Shown: piece after piece, positions 34,922-42,135 of the stretch
Numbering within the stretch: position 1 is the first letter of the stretch
How the letters are laid out: each line of letters begins with the position of its first letter
Source of the DNA: Streptomyces sp. GESEQ-35
GTDB taxonomy: Bacteria; Actinomycetota; Actinomycetes; Streptomycetales; Streptomycetaceae
DNA length: 64,000 nt
Assembly: GCF_017948485.1 (NCBI RefSeq)
Contig: NZ_JAFFSX010000013.1
Span: forward strand, 124,001 to 188,000
Reading direction: 5' to 3'
Notes under the pieces: model-generated
The model's database searches: none
What the model saw: the letters and a program-made list of their open reading frames with translations, nothing else
Told to the model about the DNA's origin: nothing
Position numbers and translations under genes: made by a program

Positions 34922-34951
34922 TTGACGGACGATCGTGTGCGAGAATAGCAT
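34922..34951 (+). promoter_or_regulatory. Probable promoter of the Rieske operon
   Basis: TTGACG (34922-34927), 18 bp, TAGCAT (34946-34951): a good sigma-70-type match for Streptomyces. The -10 lies wholly inside the operator at 34941-34955. Confidence 0.6.
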
Positions 34952-34955
34952 TCTC
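34941..34955. promoter_or_regulatory. TetR-type operator GAGAATAGCATTCTC
   Basis: Perfect arms; closest of all sites to the consensus. It covers the probable -10 of the Rieske promoter. Confidence 0.85.
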
Positions 34956-35013
34956 ATTCACGAAGACCTGGATTATCGCGCTCTGCGTGCAGCCGACTGG
35001 AGGACCAGAGTCC

Positions 35014-36282
35014 ATGGCGCACTTCAAGAAGCCCGAAGCGGGGAGCTGGACCGAGCACCTCAAGATCGACACGGAACCGGTCTCGTACGAGGACTCCATC
35101 TCGCCCGAGCACTACGAACGCGAGCGGGACGCCATCTTCCGCCGGACCTGGCTGAACGTCGGGCGCATCGAGCAACTCCCCAAGCGGGGAAGCTTCTTCA
35201 CCAAGGAGCTGGACGCGGCGCGTACGTCGGTCATCGTGGTGCGGGGCACGGACGACGAGGTACGCGCCTTCCACAACGTGTGCCGGCACCGCGGCAACAA
35301 GCTGGTGTGGAACGACTTCCCGCGCGAGGAGACCAGCGGCGTCTGCCGCCAGTTCACCTGCAAGTACCACGCCTGGCGCTACGACCTCGAAGGCAAGTTG
35401 GCCTTCGTCCAGCAGGAGGGCGAGTTCTTCGACCTCGACAAGTCGCAGTACGGGCTCAAGCAGGTCCACGCGGAGGTGTGGGAGGGGTTCGTCTTCGTGA
35501 ACCTCGACCCCGGGAACACCACCCCGCTCAGGGAGTACCTGGGCGAGTTCGCCAAGGGCATCGAGGGCTACCCGTTCCACAAGATGACCCAGGCCCACAA
35601 GTACCGCGCCGAGGTCGGCGCCAACTGGAAGCTGTTCATCGACGCGTTCGCCGAGTTCTACCACGCGCCGATCCTGCACGCCGGCCAGTACGTGTCCGAC
35701 GAGGCCCGCAAGATCCAGAAGTACGGGTACGAGGCGCTCCACTACGACATCGACGGCCCGCACAGCATGGTGTCCTCCTGGGGCGGCATCGCCCCGCCGC
35801 ACGACCGCACGATGGTCAAGCCCATCGAAGGGGCGCTGCGCAGCGGCCTGTTCGGCCCTTGGGAAGCGCCCGACATCGGACTCGCCACGGAGGACCTGCC
35901 CCCGGCCGTCAACCCGACCCGGGACAAGCGCTGGGGCATGGACTCGTTCGTCTTCTTCCCCAACTTCATGGTGCTGATCTGGCGGCCGAACTGGGTGCTC
36001 ACCTACCACTACTGGCCGACCTCGTACAACACCCACATCTTCGAGGCGACCTGCTACTTCGTCCCACCCGAGAACGCCTTCCAGCGGCTCCAGCAGGAGC
36101 TGGCCGCCGTGTCGTTCAAGGAGTACGGCCTCCAGGACGCCAACACCCTGGAGGCGACGCAGTCGATGCTCGAAACGCGCACGGTGGAGAGGTTCCCGCT
36201 GAACGACCAGGAAGTGCTCCTGCGCCATCTGCACCAGACGGCCCGCCAGTACGTCCGCGACCACGAGCAGCGCACCGCGTGA
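35014..36282 (+). CDS. Rieske non-heme iron oxygenase, alpha subunit
   Basis: 422 residues. Rieske cluster ligands CRHRGN (Cys90, His92) and CKYHAW (Cys116, His119), then the mononuclear iron site NWKLFIDAFAEFYHAPILH, with Glu where naphthalene dioxygenase has its bridging Asp. Start at 35014 chosen for GGAGG nine bases upstream, over a GTG at 34987. Ring-hydroxylating oxygenases need a reductase/ferredoxin; none is adjacent. Probable hydroxylation or demethylation of a pathway compound. Confidence 0.92.
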   Translation: MAHFKKPEAGSWTEHLKIDTEPVSYEDSISPEHYERERDAIFRRTWLNVGRIEQLPKRGSFFTKELDAARTSVIVVRGTDDEVRAFHNVCRHRGNKLVWNDFPREETSGVCRQFTCKYHAWRYDLEGKLAFVQQEGEFFDLDKSQYGLKQVHAEVWEGFVFVNLDPGNTTPLREYLGEFAKGIEGYPFHKMTQAHKYRAEVGANWKLFIDAFAEFYHAPILHAGQYVSDEARKIQKYGYEALHYDIDGPHSMVSSWGGIAPPHDRTMVKPIEGALRSGLFGPWEAPDIGLATEDLPPAVNPTRDKRWGMDSFVFFPNFMVLIWRPNWVLTYHYWPTSYNTHIFEATCYFVPPENAFQRLQQELAAVSFKEYGLQDANTLEATQSMLETRTVERFPLNDQEVLLRHLHQTARQYVRDHEQRTA

Positions 36283-36293
36283 GGAGCCCGAGC

Positions 36294-36623
36294 ATGGCTG
36301 CTGTCTTTCCGCCCGAGTTCGCCGGCCTGGAGCCGTTCGCCGACTGGGCCGTCCCCACGGAGAAGGCCCGCTACGCCAAGCGGATCGCGAGCACGATGGA
36401 TGAGCTCGACGCCTTCTACAACACGGCGTTCCCCCTCCTGAAGTCCGGCACGGAGTACCTCCAGCACGTCTCCATGGACGACATCTCCGAACCCGACAAG
36501 CACCTTCTCTGGCTGTTCTGCGCGCTGGTGACCGTCGCCTTCCCGGTGGAGGCGTGGCGCCAGCCCAAGGTGCCCGACACCGGGGCCGCCAGCATCGACG
36601 CCGTTCTCGAACCGGCCGTCTGA
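36294..36623 (+). CDS. Small protein of unknown function linked to the Rieske oxygenase
   Basis: 109 residues, mostly helical by composition. No Cys cluster motif; one Cys in WLFCALVTVAFPVEAWRQPKV. Strong GAGGAG ribosome site and 1-bp stop/start overlap (TGATG) with the amidohydrolase. I do not recognise the family. It is not a classical dioxygenase beta subunit (too short, no cone-fold signature) and could be a structural or substrate-binding partner. Confidence 0.7.
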   Translation: MAAVFPPEFAGLEPFADWAVPTEKARYAKRIASTMDELDAFYNTAFPLLKSGTEYLQHVSMDDISEPDKHLLWLFCALVTVAFPVEAWRQPKVPDTGAASIDAVLEPAV

Positions 36624-37882
36624 TGTCACGCCCGCGCACACCACAGCCCCCCGTCCACCTCCGCGCCGCCCGCATGCTCGACGTGGCGAAGGGCGAACTG
36701 GTCGAGCCCGGCGAGCTGTTGATCCAGGACGAGCACATAGTCGAGGTCGCGCCCGCGTCCGTTCCGTCCGACGCGACGGTGATCGACCTCGGCGATGTCA
36801 CCCTCCTGCCCGGCCTGATGGACATGGAGGTCAACCTGCTCCTCGGCGGGCCCGACCACCGCAGTCCCCTCAACCCCGTGCAGGACGACCCCGCGGTCCG
36901 CACCCTGCGCGCCGTCGCCAACGCCCGCCGAACGCTGCGCGCGGGCTTCACGACCGTACGGAACCTCGGTCTGTTCGTGCAGACCGGAGGGCTCCTGCTC
37001 GACGTGGCGCTGAAGAAGGCGATCGACCACGGCTGGATCGAAGGGCCCCGGGTCGTCCCCGCCGGGCACGCCATCACGCCGACCGGCGGGCACCTCGATC
37101 CCACGATGTTCCAGGCGTTCGCGCCGCACATCATGCCCCTCACCGTCGAGGAGGGCATCGCCAACGGCGTCGACGAGGTACGCAAGGCGGTCCGCTACCA
37201 GATCAAGCACGGGGCACGGGTCATCAAGGTCTGTGCCTCGAACGGCGTCATGTCGCACACCGGCCCGGCCGGCGCCCAGCAGTACTCCGACGACGAGTTG
37301 CGGGCGATCGTCGACGAGGCGCACCGCGCGGGGCTCAAGGTGGCCGCCCACTGCATGGGGGAACAGGCGCTGCGGGCCGCGCTCGACGCGGGCATCGACT
37401 GCATCGAGCACGGGTTCCTCGCCAGTGACGAGGCCATCGAGCTGATGGTCGAACGCGGGACGTTCCTGGTGGCGACCACGTATCTCACCGAGGGCATGGA
37501 CGTGACGAACGCCGCGCCCGAGCTTCAGGCCAAGGCCGCCGAGGTGTTCCCCCGCTCCCGGGCCACGATCAGCAGGGCCATCCAGCGCGGGGTCCGCATC
37601 GCCTGCGGCACGGACGCGCCCGCCATCCCGCACGGCCGCAACGCCAAGGAACTGCTGGCCCTCGTCGACCGCGGCATGACCCCGCTGGCGGCGATCCGGG
37701 CCGCGACGACCGTCGCCGCCGAACTCGTCGACGCCGACGACCGGGGCCGTCTGGAGGCCGGACTGCTGGCCGACGTCATCGCCGTCCCCGGCGACCCGCT
37801 GACGGACATCGGGGTGACGCAGGACGTCCGGTTCGTGATGAAGGGCGGTCAGGTGTACCGCCATGAGGACGCGGCGGCCTGA
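36623..37882 (+). CDS. Metal-dependent amidohydrolase-like protein lacking the HxH motif
   Basis: 419 residues, imidazolonepropionase/Xaa-Pro-dipeptidase-like amidohydrolase. Conserved: VIKVCASNG (bridging Lys), VAAHCMG and IEHGF (metal His), GTDAP (catalytic Asp), and a C-terminal LEAGLLADVIAVPGDPLTD beta-sandwich. The first metal motif, normally DxHxH after PGL, reads LMDMEVNL: Glu69 and Asn71 replace both His. The enzyme may bind a single metal, use another ligand set, or be inactive. Overlaps the small protein's stop. Two decayed copies of its 3' end follow. Confidence 0.85.
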   Translation: MSRPRTPQPPVHLRAARMLDVAKGELVEPGELLIQDEHIVEVAPASVPSDATVIDLGDVTLLPGLMDMEVNLLLGGPDHRSPLNPVQDDPAVRTLRAVANARRTLRAGFTTVRNLGLFVQTGGLLLDVALKKAIDHGWIEGPRVVPAGHAITPTGGHLDPTMFQAFAPHIMPLTVEEGIANGVDEVRKAVRYQIKHGARVIKVCASNGVMSHTGPAGAQQYSDDELRAIVDEAHRAGLKVAAHCMGEQALRAALDAGIDCIEHGFLASDEAIELMVERGTFLVATTYLTEGMDVTNAAPELQAKAAEVFPRSRATISRAIQRGVRIACGTDAPAIPHGRNAKELLALVDRGMTPLAAIRAATTVAAELVDADDRGRLEAGLLADVIAVPGDPLTDIGVTQDVRFVMKGGQVYRHEDAAA

Positions 37883-38229
37883 CCGGGGCGGCTTCCGAGA
37901 CAGGGGTTGGCTTGGAGGCCGGTTTGTTCGGTGATGTCATCGCCCGTCCCCGGTGATCCGTTGACGGATGTCGGGGTGACGCGGGACGTCCGGTTCGTGA
38001 TGAAGGGCGGGCTGGTGTATCGCCACGAGGATGCGGGGGTCTGACGGAGGCGGCTTCCGAGACAGGGGTTGGCTTGGAGGCTGGTCTGTTCGGTGGGGTC
38101 ATCGCCCGTCCCCGGTGATCCGTTGACGGATGTCGGGGTGACGCGGGACGTCCGGTTCGTGATGAAGGGCGGGCAGGTGTATCGCGACGAGGATGCGGCG
38201 GCCTGACCGGGGCGGCTTCCGAGACCGGG
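37751..38229 (+). repeat. Three tandem ~160-bp copies of the amidohydrolase 3' end, two decayed
   Basis: Copy 1 (37751-37910) is the live gene end plus 28 bp. Copies 2 (37912-38072) and 3 (38074-38229) repeat it, including the tail GGCGGCTTCCGAGA after each stop. Copies 2 and 3 share an extra C that breaks the frame (CATCGCCC) and share many third-position changes. The gene-free stretch 37883-38244 holds nothing else I can identify. Confidence 0.88.
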
Positions 38230-38244
38230 GGCCGCCCGGTCGTG

Positions 38245-39009
38245 TCACACCTTGCGTGTGATCCCGCCGTCCACGCGGACGATCGCCCCGGTCGTGAAGC
38301 TCGACGCCGCGCTCGCGAAGTGCAGGGCCAGCGGAGCCACGTCCTCGGGCTGCCCGAGCCGGCCCAGCGGCACGAACGAGGGGTCGAAGTCCTCGGCCGC
38401 CCACTCCTTGTGGGCCCCGGTGAGGACGGGGCCGGGCAGGATGGCGTTGACGCGTACCTTCGGCGCGTACGCCTCCGCCAGGCCCACGGTGAGGGCGTTG
38501 AGGCCCGCCTTCGCACAGGCGTAGGGCAGTTCGTGGACGCTGGCCAGCAGGGACCCGGCCGTACCGATGTTGATGACCGATCCGCCGCCGTGGTCCGCCA
38601 TGTGCTTCGCGGCGAGGACCGTCAGCCGGAACGGGCCCTTGAGATTGACGGCGAGGGTCTTGTCGTAGAGCTCCTCGCTGACGGCGTCGAGGCTCTGGTA
38701 CGGGGGCGACATACCGGCGTTGTTGACCAGGACGTCGAGCCCGCCGAGCTCCTCGAGCGTCTCGGTGACGAGCCGCTCGCAGTCGCCCCAGCGGCCGACA
38801 TGACAGGCGATGCCCACCGCCCGGCGTCCGGTCGACTCCCGCACCTCCGCGGCCGCTGCCCGGCACGCCTCGGCCTTGCGCGAGGCGATGACGACATCGG
38901 CACCCGCCTCGGCCAGCGTCTGCACGATGGCCCGGCCGATACCGCGCGAGCCCCCGGTGACCACCGCCACCTTGCCCGTCAAGTCGTGGAGTTTCGCGAA
39001 GGACGTCAC
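38245..39009 (-). CDS. SDR-family oxidoreductase
   Basis: 254 residues. GGSRGIGRA, VLVNNAGMS, INIGTAGSLLA, YACAKAG, and C-terminal FTTGAIVRVDGG; full SDR catalytic set. GTG start with GAGG upstream, 5 bp after the ligase stop, so the two form an operon: the ligase makes an acyl-CoA and the SDR probably oxidises a hydroxyl on it. Confidence 0.87.
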   Translation of the reverse strand: MTSFAKLHDLTGKVAVVTGGSRGIGRAIVQTLAEAGADVVIASRKAEACRAAAAEVRESTGRRAVGIACHVGRWGDCERLVTETLEELGGLDVLVNNAGMSPPYQSLDAVSEELYDKTLAVNLKGPFRLTVLAAKHMADHGGGSVINIGTAGSLLASVHELPYACAKAGLNALTVGLAEAYAPKVRVNAILPGPVLTGAHKEWAAEDFDPSFVPLGRLGQPEDVAPLALHFASAASSFTTGAIVRVDGGITRKV

Positions 39010-39014
39010 GTACC

Positions 39015-40505
39015 TCAGCCTTTCGGTAGCGCGGTCGACAGCTCGCGCCGCAGGAGCTTCCCCGTGGGCGTGTACGGCAGTTCGTCACGGAAGACGACCA
39101 GGTCGGGCGTCTTGGAGCCGCGCAGCCGGGTACGGACCCAGGCGCGCAGTGTCTCCGCGTCGACGCTTCGGCCCGTGTGCGTGACGACGAAGGCGGCGAT
39201 GCGCTCGCCCCACTCCTCGTCCGGGACCCCCACGACGGCGGCCTCGCGCACCGCGTCGTGCCGCAGCAGGACGTCCTCGACCTCGGCGGGGGCGATGTTC
39301 TCCCCGCCGCGGATGATGGTGTCGTCGGCGCGGCCCTCGATGAACAGATAGCCGTCGGCGTCGAAGTGGGCGAGATCCCGGGTGTGGAACCAGCCGTCCG
39401 CGTCGAGCAGGGCGGCCGCCCCCCGGTACTCCCCGGACACCTGCGAACCGCGCACCCACAACTCGCCGGGGACACCCTCAGGCAGCTCGGCGCCGGACGC
39501 GTCCTGGATGCGGGCCTCCACACCCGGGACCATGCGTCCGGCCGAGCGGAGCCGGGCACGCACCGCGGGATCGCCGGAGGAGAGCGCCGCGCGGTGGTCC
39601 TCCGGTCCCAGCAGGGCGATGGTCGAGCTGGTCTCGGTGAGGCCGTAGGCGTTGGTGAAACCGGCGTCGGGGAAGGCCCGCAGGGCCGCCTCCAGCACGG
39701 TGTGCGGCATACGGGCGCCGCCGTACGCCAGCGAACGCAGCGTCGGCACGCCGGCCGGCCGGCCCGCCAGGTGATCGATGAGGCGGGCCAGCATGGTCGG
39801 TACGACCATCGCGGAGGTCACGCCCTCGGTGCGGACCAGCCGCAGCCAGTCCTCGGGGTCGAACGTGCCCAGGTGCACCATGCGGCGGCCGGCGTAGAGG
39901 TTGCTGAGCACCGAGCCGACGCCCGCGACGTGATAGGGCGGAACGCTGGTCAGGACCGCGTCGTCCGGCCCGGCGGAGGCGAACTCGACCGTCTGGAGGA
40001 TGTAGCTGGTCAGATGCCGGTGGCGCAGAACGGCCGCCTTGGGCGCCGCCGTGGTCCCGCTGGTGAACAGCAGCACCGCCGGATCGTCCGCGGAACCCTC
40101 CAGACCGACGGCGGGTTCCGCGTCGAGTCCCTCTTTGAGCAGCTCCTCGGGCGTGCGGACGGTGAGCCCGGCCGAGGCGAACACACCGGCGAACGCCTCG
40201 TCGGCGACCACCATCGGCTGCTCGGTGTGGGCCAGCAGATCGGTCAACGCCTCTGCGGACAGCCGGTAGTTGACGGGTACGAGCGGCACGCCGGCCAGCG
40301 CCGCGCCGAACAGCAGCACGGGGAATGCCGGGCCGTTGACCCCGGCGAACACCAACTCCCGTGCGCCCGACCGGTGGACGAGGGCCGCCACTCCGGCGGC
40401 GGTCCGGTGCAGACGCGCGCAGGTGACACCGGAGCCGCGCGGACCGATCGCCACCCGGTCCGGGGAGCCGGCCACTGCCATGTCGAGCAACGTCGCGATG
40501 TTCAA
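39015..40505 (-). CDS. AMP-forming acyl-CoA ligase
   Basis: 496 residues. P-loop LLFTSGTTAAPKA, YGLTETSS, FHTRDLAHFDADGYLFIEGR, hinge, and PTGKLLRREL with the catalytic Lys. TTG start at 40505 supported by AAAGGAAG upstream; the next Met is 8 codons in. Divergent from the FadE at 40581 across two operator-like sites. Confidence 0.9.
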   Translation of the reverse strand: MNIATLLDMAVAGSPDRVAIGPRGSGVTCARLHRTAAGVAALVHRSGARELVFAGVNGPAFPVLLFGAALAGVPLVPVNYRLSAEALTDLLAHTEQPMVVADEAFAGVFASAGLTVRTPEELLKEGLDAEPAVGLEGSADDPAVLLFTSGTTAAPKAAVLRHRHLTSYILQTVEFASAGPDDAVLTSVPPYHVAGVGSVLSNLYAGRRMVHLGTFDPEDWLRLVRTEGVTSAMVVPTMLARLIDHLAGRPAGVPTLRSLAYGGARMPHTVLEAALRAFPDAGFTNAYGLTETSSTIALLGPEDHRAALSSGDPAVRARLRSAGRMVPGVEARIQDASGAELPEGVPGELWVRGSQVSGEYRGAAALLDADGWFHTRDLAHFDADGYLFIEGRADDTIIRGGENIAPAEVEDVLLRHDAVREAAVVGVPDEEWGERIAAFVVTHTGRSVDAETLRAWVRTRLRGSKTPDLVVFRDELPYTPTGKLLRRELSTALPKG

Positions 40506-40531
40506 GACAGGGTCTTCCTTTCTCGACGGGC

Positions 40532-40546
40532 GCGAACGGTATTCTA
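40532..40546. promoter_or_regulatory. Degenerate operator GCGAACGGTATTCTA
   Basis: First of two tandem, weaker versions of the shared palindrome in the ligase/FadE divergent gap. It includes TAGAAT on the minus strand, a plausible -10 for the ligase. Confidence 0.5.
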
Positions 40547-40553
40547 CTTACCA

Positions 40554-40568
40554 GGAAACGTCATTCTC
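40554..40568. promoter_or_regulatory. Degenerate operator GGAAACGTCATTCTC
   Basis: Second tandem site, 22 bp centre-to-centre from the first (about two helical turns), 12 bp before the FadE start. Confidence 0.55.
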
Positions 40569-40580
40569 CAGGGAGTTGCC

Positions 40581-41747
40581 GTGGATTTCGAGCTGACCGA
40601 GCAACAGGAGGACATCCGGGCCGGAGTCCATGAACTGGCGGCCTCCTTCGGCCCCGAGTACTGGGCCGAGCAGGACGAACGGGCCGAGTTCCCCTGGGCC
40701 TTCTACAACGCCTTCGCCAAGGCCGGCTGGCTGGGCATCGCCGTTCCCGAGGAGTACGGCGGTGGAGGCCTCGGCGTCCTGGAGGCGTCCTTGCTGCTCG
40801 AAGAGGTGGCCGCCTCCGGGGCCGGGATGAACGGCTGTAGCAGCATGCACCTGACCATCTTCGGTCTGAACGTCCTCGCCCGGCACGGCAGCGAGGAACT
40901 GCGCCGCGAGGTCCTGCCGCACGCCGTCTCCGGTGAACTCCACGTCTGCTTCGGGGTCACCGAACCCGACGCCGGCACCGACACCACCAGCATCTCCACC
41001 TTCGCCCGCCGCGACGGCGACCACTACGTCATCAACGGCCGGAAGATCTGGATCACCAAGGCGGGCGACTCGCAGAAGATGGTCCTCCTGGCGCGCACGA
41101 CCCCGCGCGAGGAGGTCGACAAGCCGACCAAGGGGATCTCCGTCTTCCTCGTCGACGTCGACCGCTCGGCCATGGACATCCGTCCGATCCCCAAGATGGG
41201 CCGCAACGCCGTCGCCTCGAACGAGATCTTCATCGACGACCTCCGTGTCCCGGCCCGTGCCCGGATCGGCGAGGAGGGCGAGGGCTTCCGCTATCTGCTC
41301 GACGGTCTGAACCCCGAGCGGATCCTGCTCGCTCACGAAGCACTGGGCCTCGGCCGGGCCGCGCTGGACGTGGCGACCCGTTACGCCAATGACCGGGTCG
41401 TCTTCGGCCGCCCCATCGGGCAGAACCAGGGCATCGCCTTCCCGCTGGCGGAGTGCCTGACCCGGCTGGACGCGGCGCGGCTGATGGCCCGGAACGCAGC
41501 CTGGCGTTACGACCGTGGCCTGAAGTGCGGGCGCGAGGCGAACATGGCCAAGTTCCTGTGCGCCGACGCGGGTTTCCAGGCCGCGGACCGCGCCGTGCAG
41601 ACCCTGGGCGGTATGGGCTACGCCCGCGAGTACCACGTGGAGCGGTACTTCCGTGAGTCCCGGCTGCTGCGACTGGCCCCGATCAGCCAGGAGATGGTGC
41701 TCAACTACGTTTCGCAGCATGTGCTGGGGCTGCCGAGGTCGTACTGA
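40581..41747 (+). CDS. Acyl-CoA dehydrogenase (isovaleryl type)
   Basis: 388 residues. FGVTEPDAGTDTTSI, NGRKIWITKAGDSQ, LNPERILLA with the helix-G catalytic Glu, and YAREYHVERYFRESRLLRLAPISQEM at the end. The APISQEM C-terminal wording is common in actinobacterial FadE proteins acting on cyclic or branched CoA esters. GTG start with GGGAG upstream. Monocistronic, ending at the strong hairpin 41764-41788. Confidence 0.92.
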   Translation: MDFELTEQQEDIRAGVHELAASFGPEYWAEQDERAEFPWAFYNAFAKAGWLGIAVPEEYGGGGLGVLEASLLLEEVAASGAGMNGCSSMHLTIFGLNVLARHGSEELRREVLPHAVSGELHVCFGVTEPDAGTDTTSISTFARRDGDHYVINGRKIWITKAGDSQKMVLLARTTPREEVDKPTKGISVFLVDVDRSAMDIRPIPKMGRNAVASNEIFIDDLRVPARARIGEEGEGFRYLLDGLNPERILLAHEALGLGRAALDVATRYANDRVVFGRPIGQNQGIAFPLAECLTRLDAARLMARNAAWRYDRGLKCGREANMAKFLCADAGFQAADRAVQTLGGMGYAREYHVERYFRESRLLRLAPISQEMVLNYVSQHVLGLPRSY

Positions 41748-41763
41748 GGCTGAGGCCCGGTCG

Positions 41764-41788
41764 GGCCCGGCACGACAGGTGCCGGGCC
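41764..41788. terminator. Strong hairpin terminator
   Basis: Perfect 10-bp stem GGCCCGGCAC/GTGCCGGGCC with GACAG loop, 17 bp after the FadE stop, in a convergent gap. Could work for both strands. Confidence 0.75.
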
Positions 41789-41813
41789 GGCCCGCGGAGC
41801 CCCTGATCCCCGG

Positions 41814-42083
41814 TCAGGACCGGCGGCCGGGATGGCACAGCACCATGACCGCGCGGGCGACGAGTTCGCCGGCACCGCCGAGTTCCTCGCGGTAGCGGGT
41901 CGTCATCTCCTGTACGGTCTGCGCGAAGTCGGGGTCGACCACTCGGGGGAGGGCCGGCGCGGGGAGTTCCTGAGTCATCGCACGGCGACGCGCGAGGAGC
42001 GCGATGATCTCGTCGTCGAGACGCTCTATCTGGGTCATCGACTGCTTCGCCGTCAGGCCCGCCACGTTGTTCGTCGTCGTCAC
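41814..42083 (-). CDS. Chorismate-mutase-like (AroQ-fold) small protein
   Basis: 89 residues. IERLDDEIIALLARRRAMTQEL is the first helix of AroQ-type chorismate mutases, with the two Arg spaced as in that family; later helices are shortened. It follows a CoA ligase on the minus strand (GTG start, GGAG upstream). In a catabolic island a shikimate role is odd; it may be a stand-alone helical domain recruited for another use. Confidence 0.72.
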   Translation of the reverse strand: MTTTNNVAGLTAKQSMTQIERLDDEIIALLARRRAMTQELPAPALPRVVDPDFAQTVQEMTTRYREELGGAGELVARAVMVLCHPGRRS

Positions 42084-42135
42084 GAGGATCTCCGTTCTCC
42101 TGCGGGAGCCGGGGAGGCCCCTCTCCCGCTCGCTC

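Noticed and set aside
37883-38244. CRISPR-like array
   Set aside because: Repeat units are ~160 bp, continuous and derived from the adjacent gene end, with no spacers.
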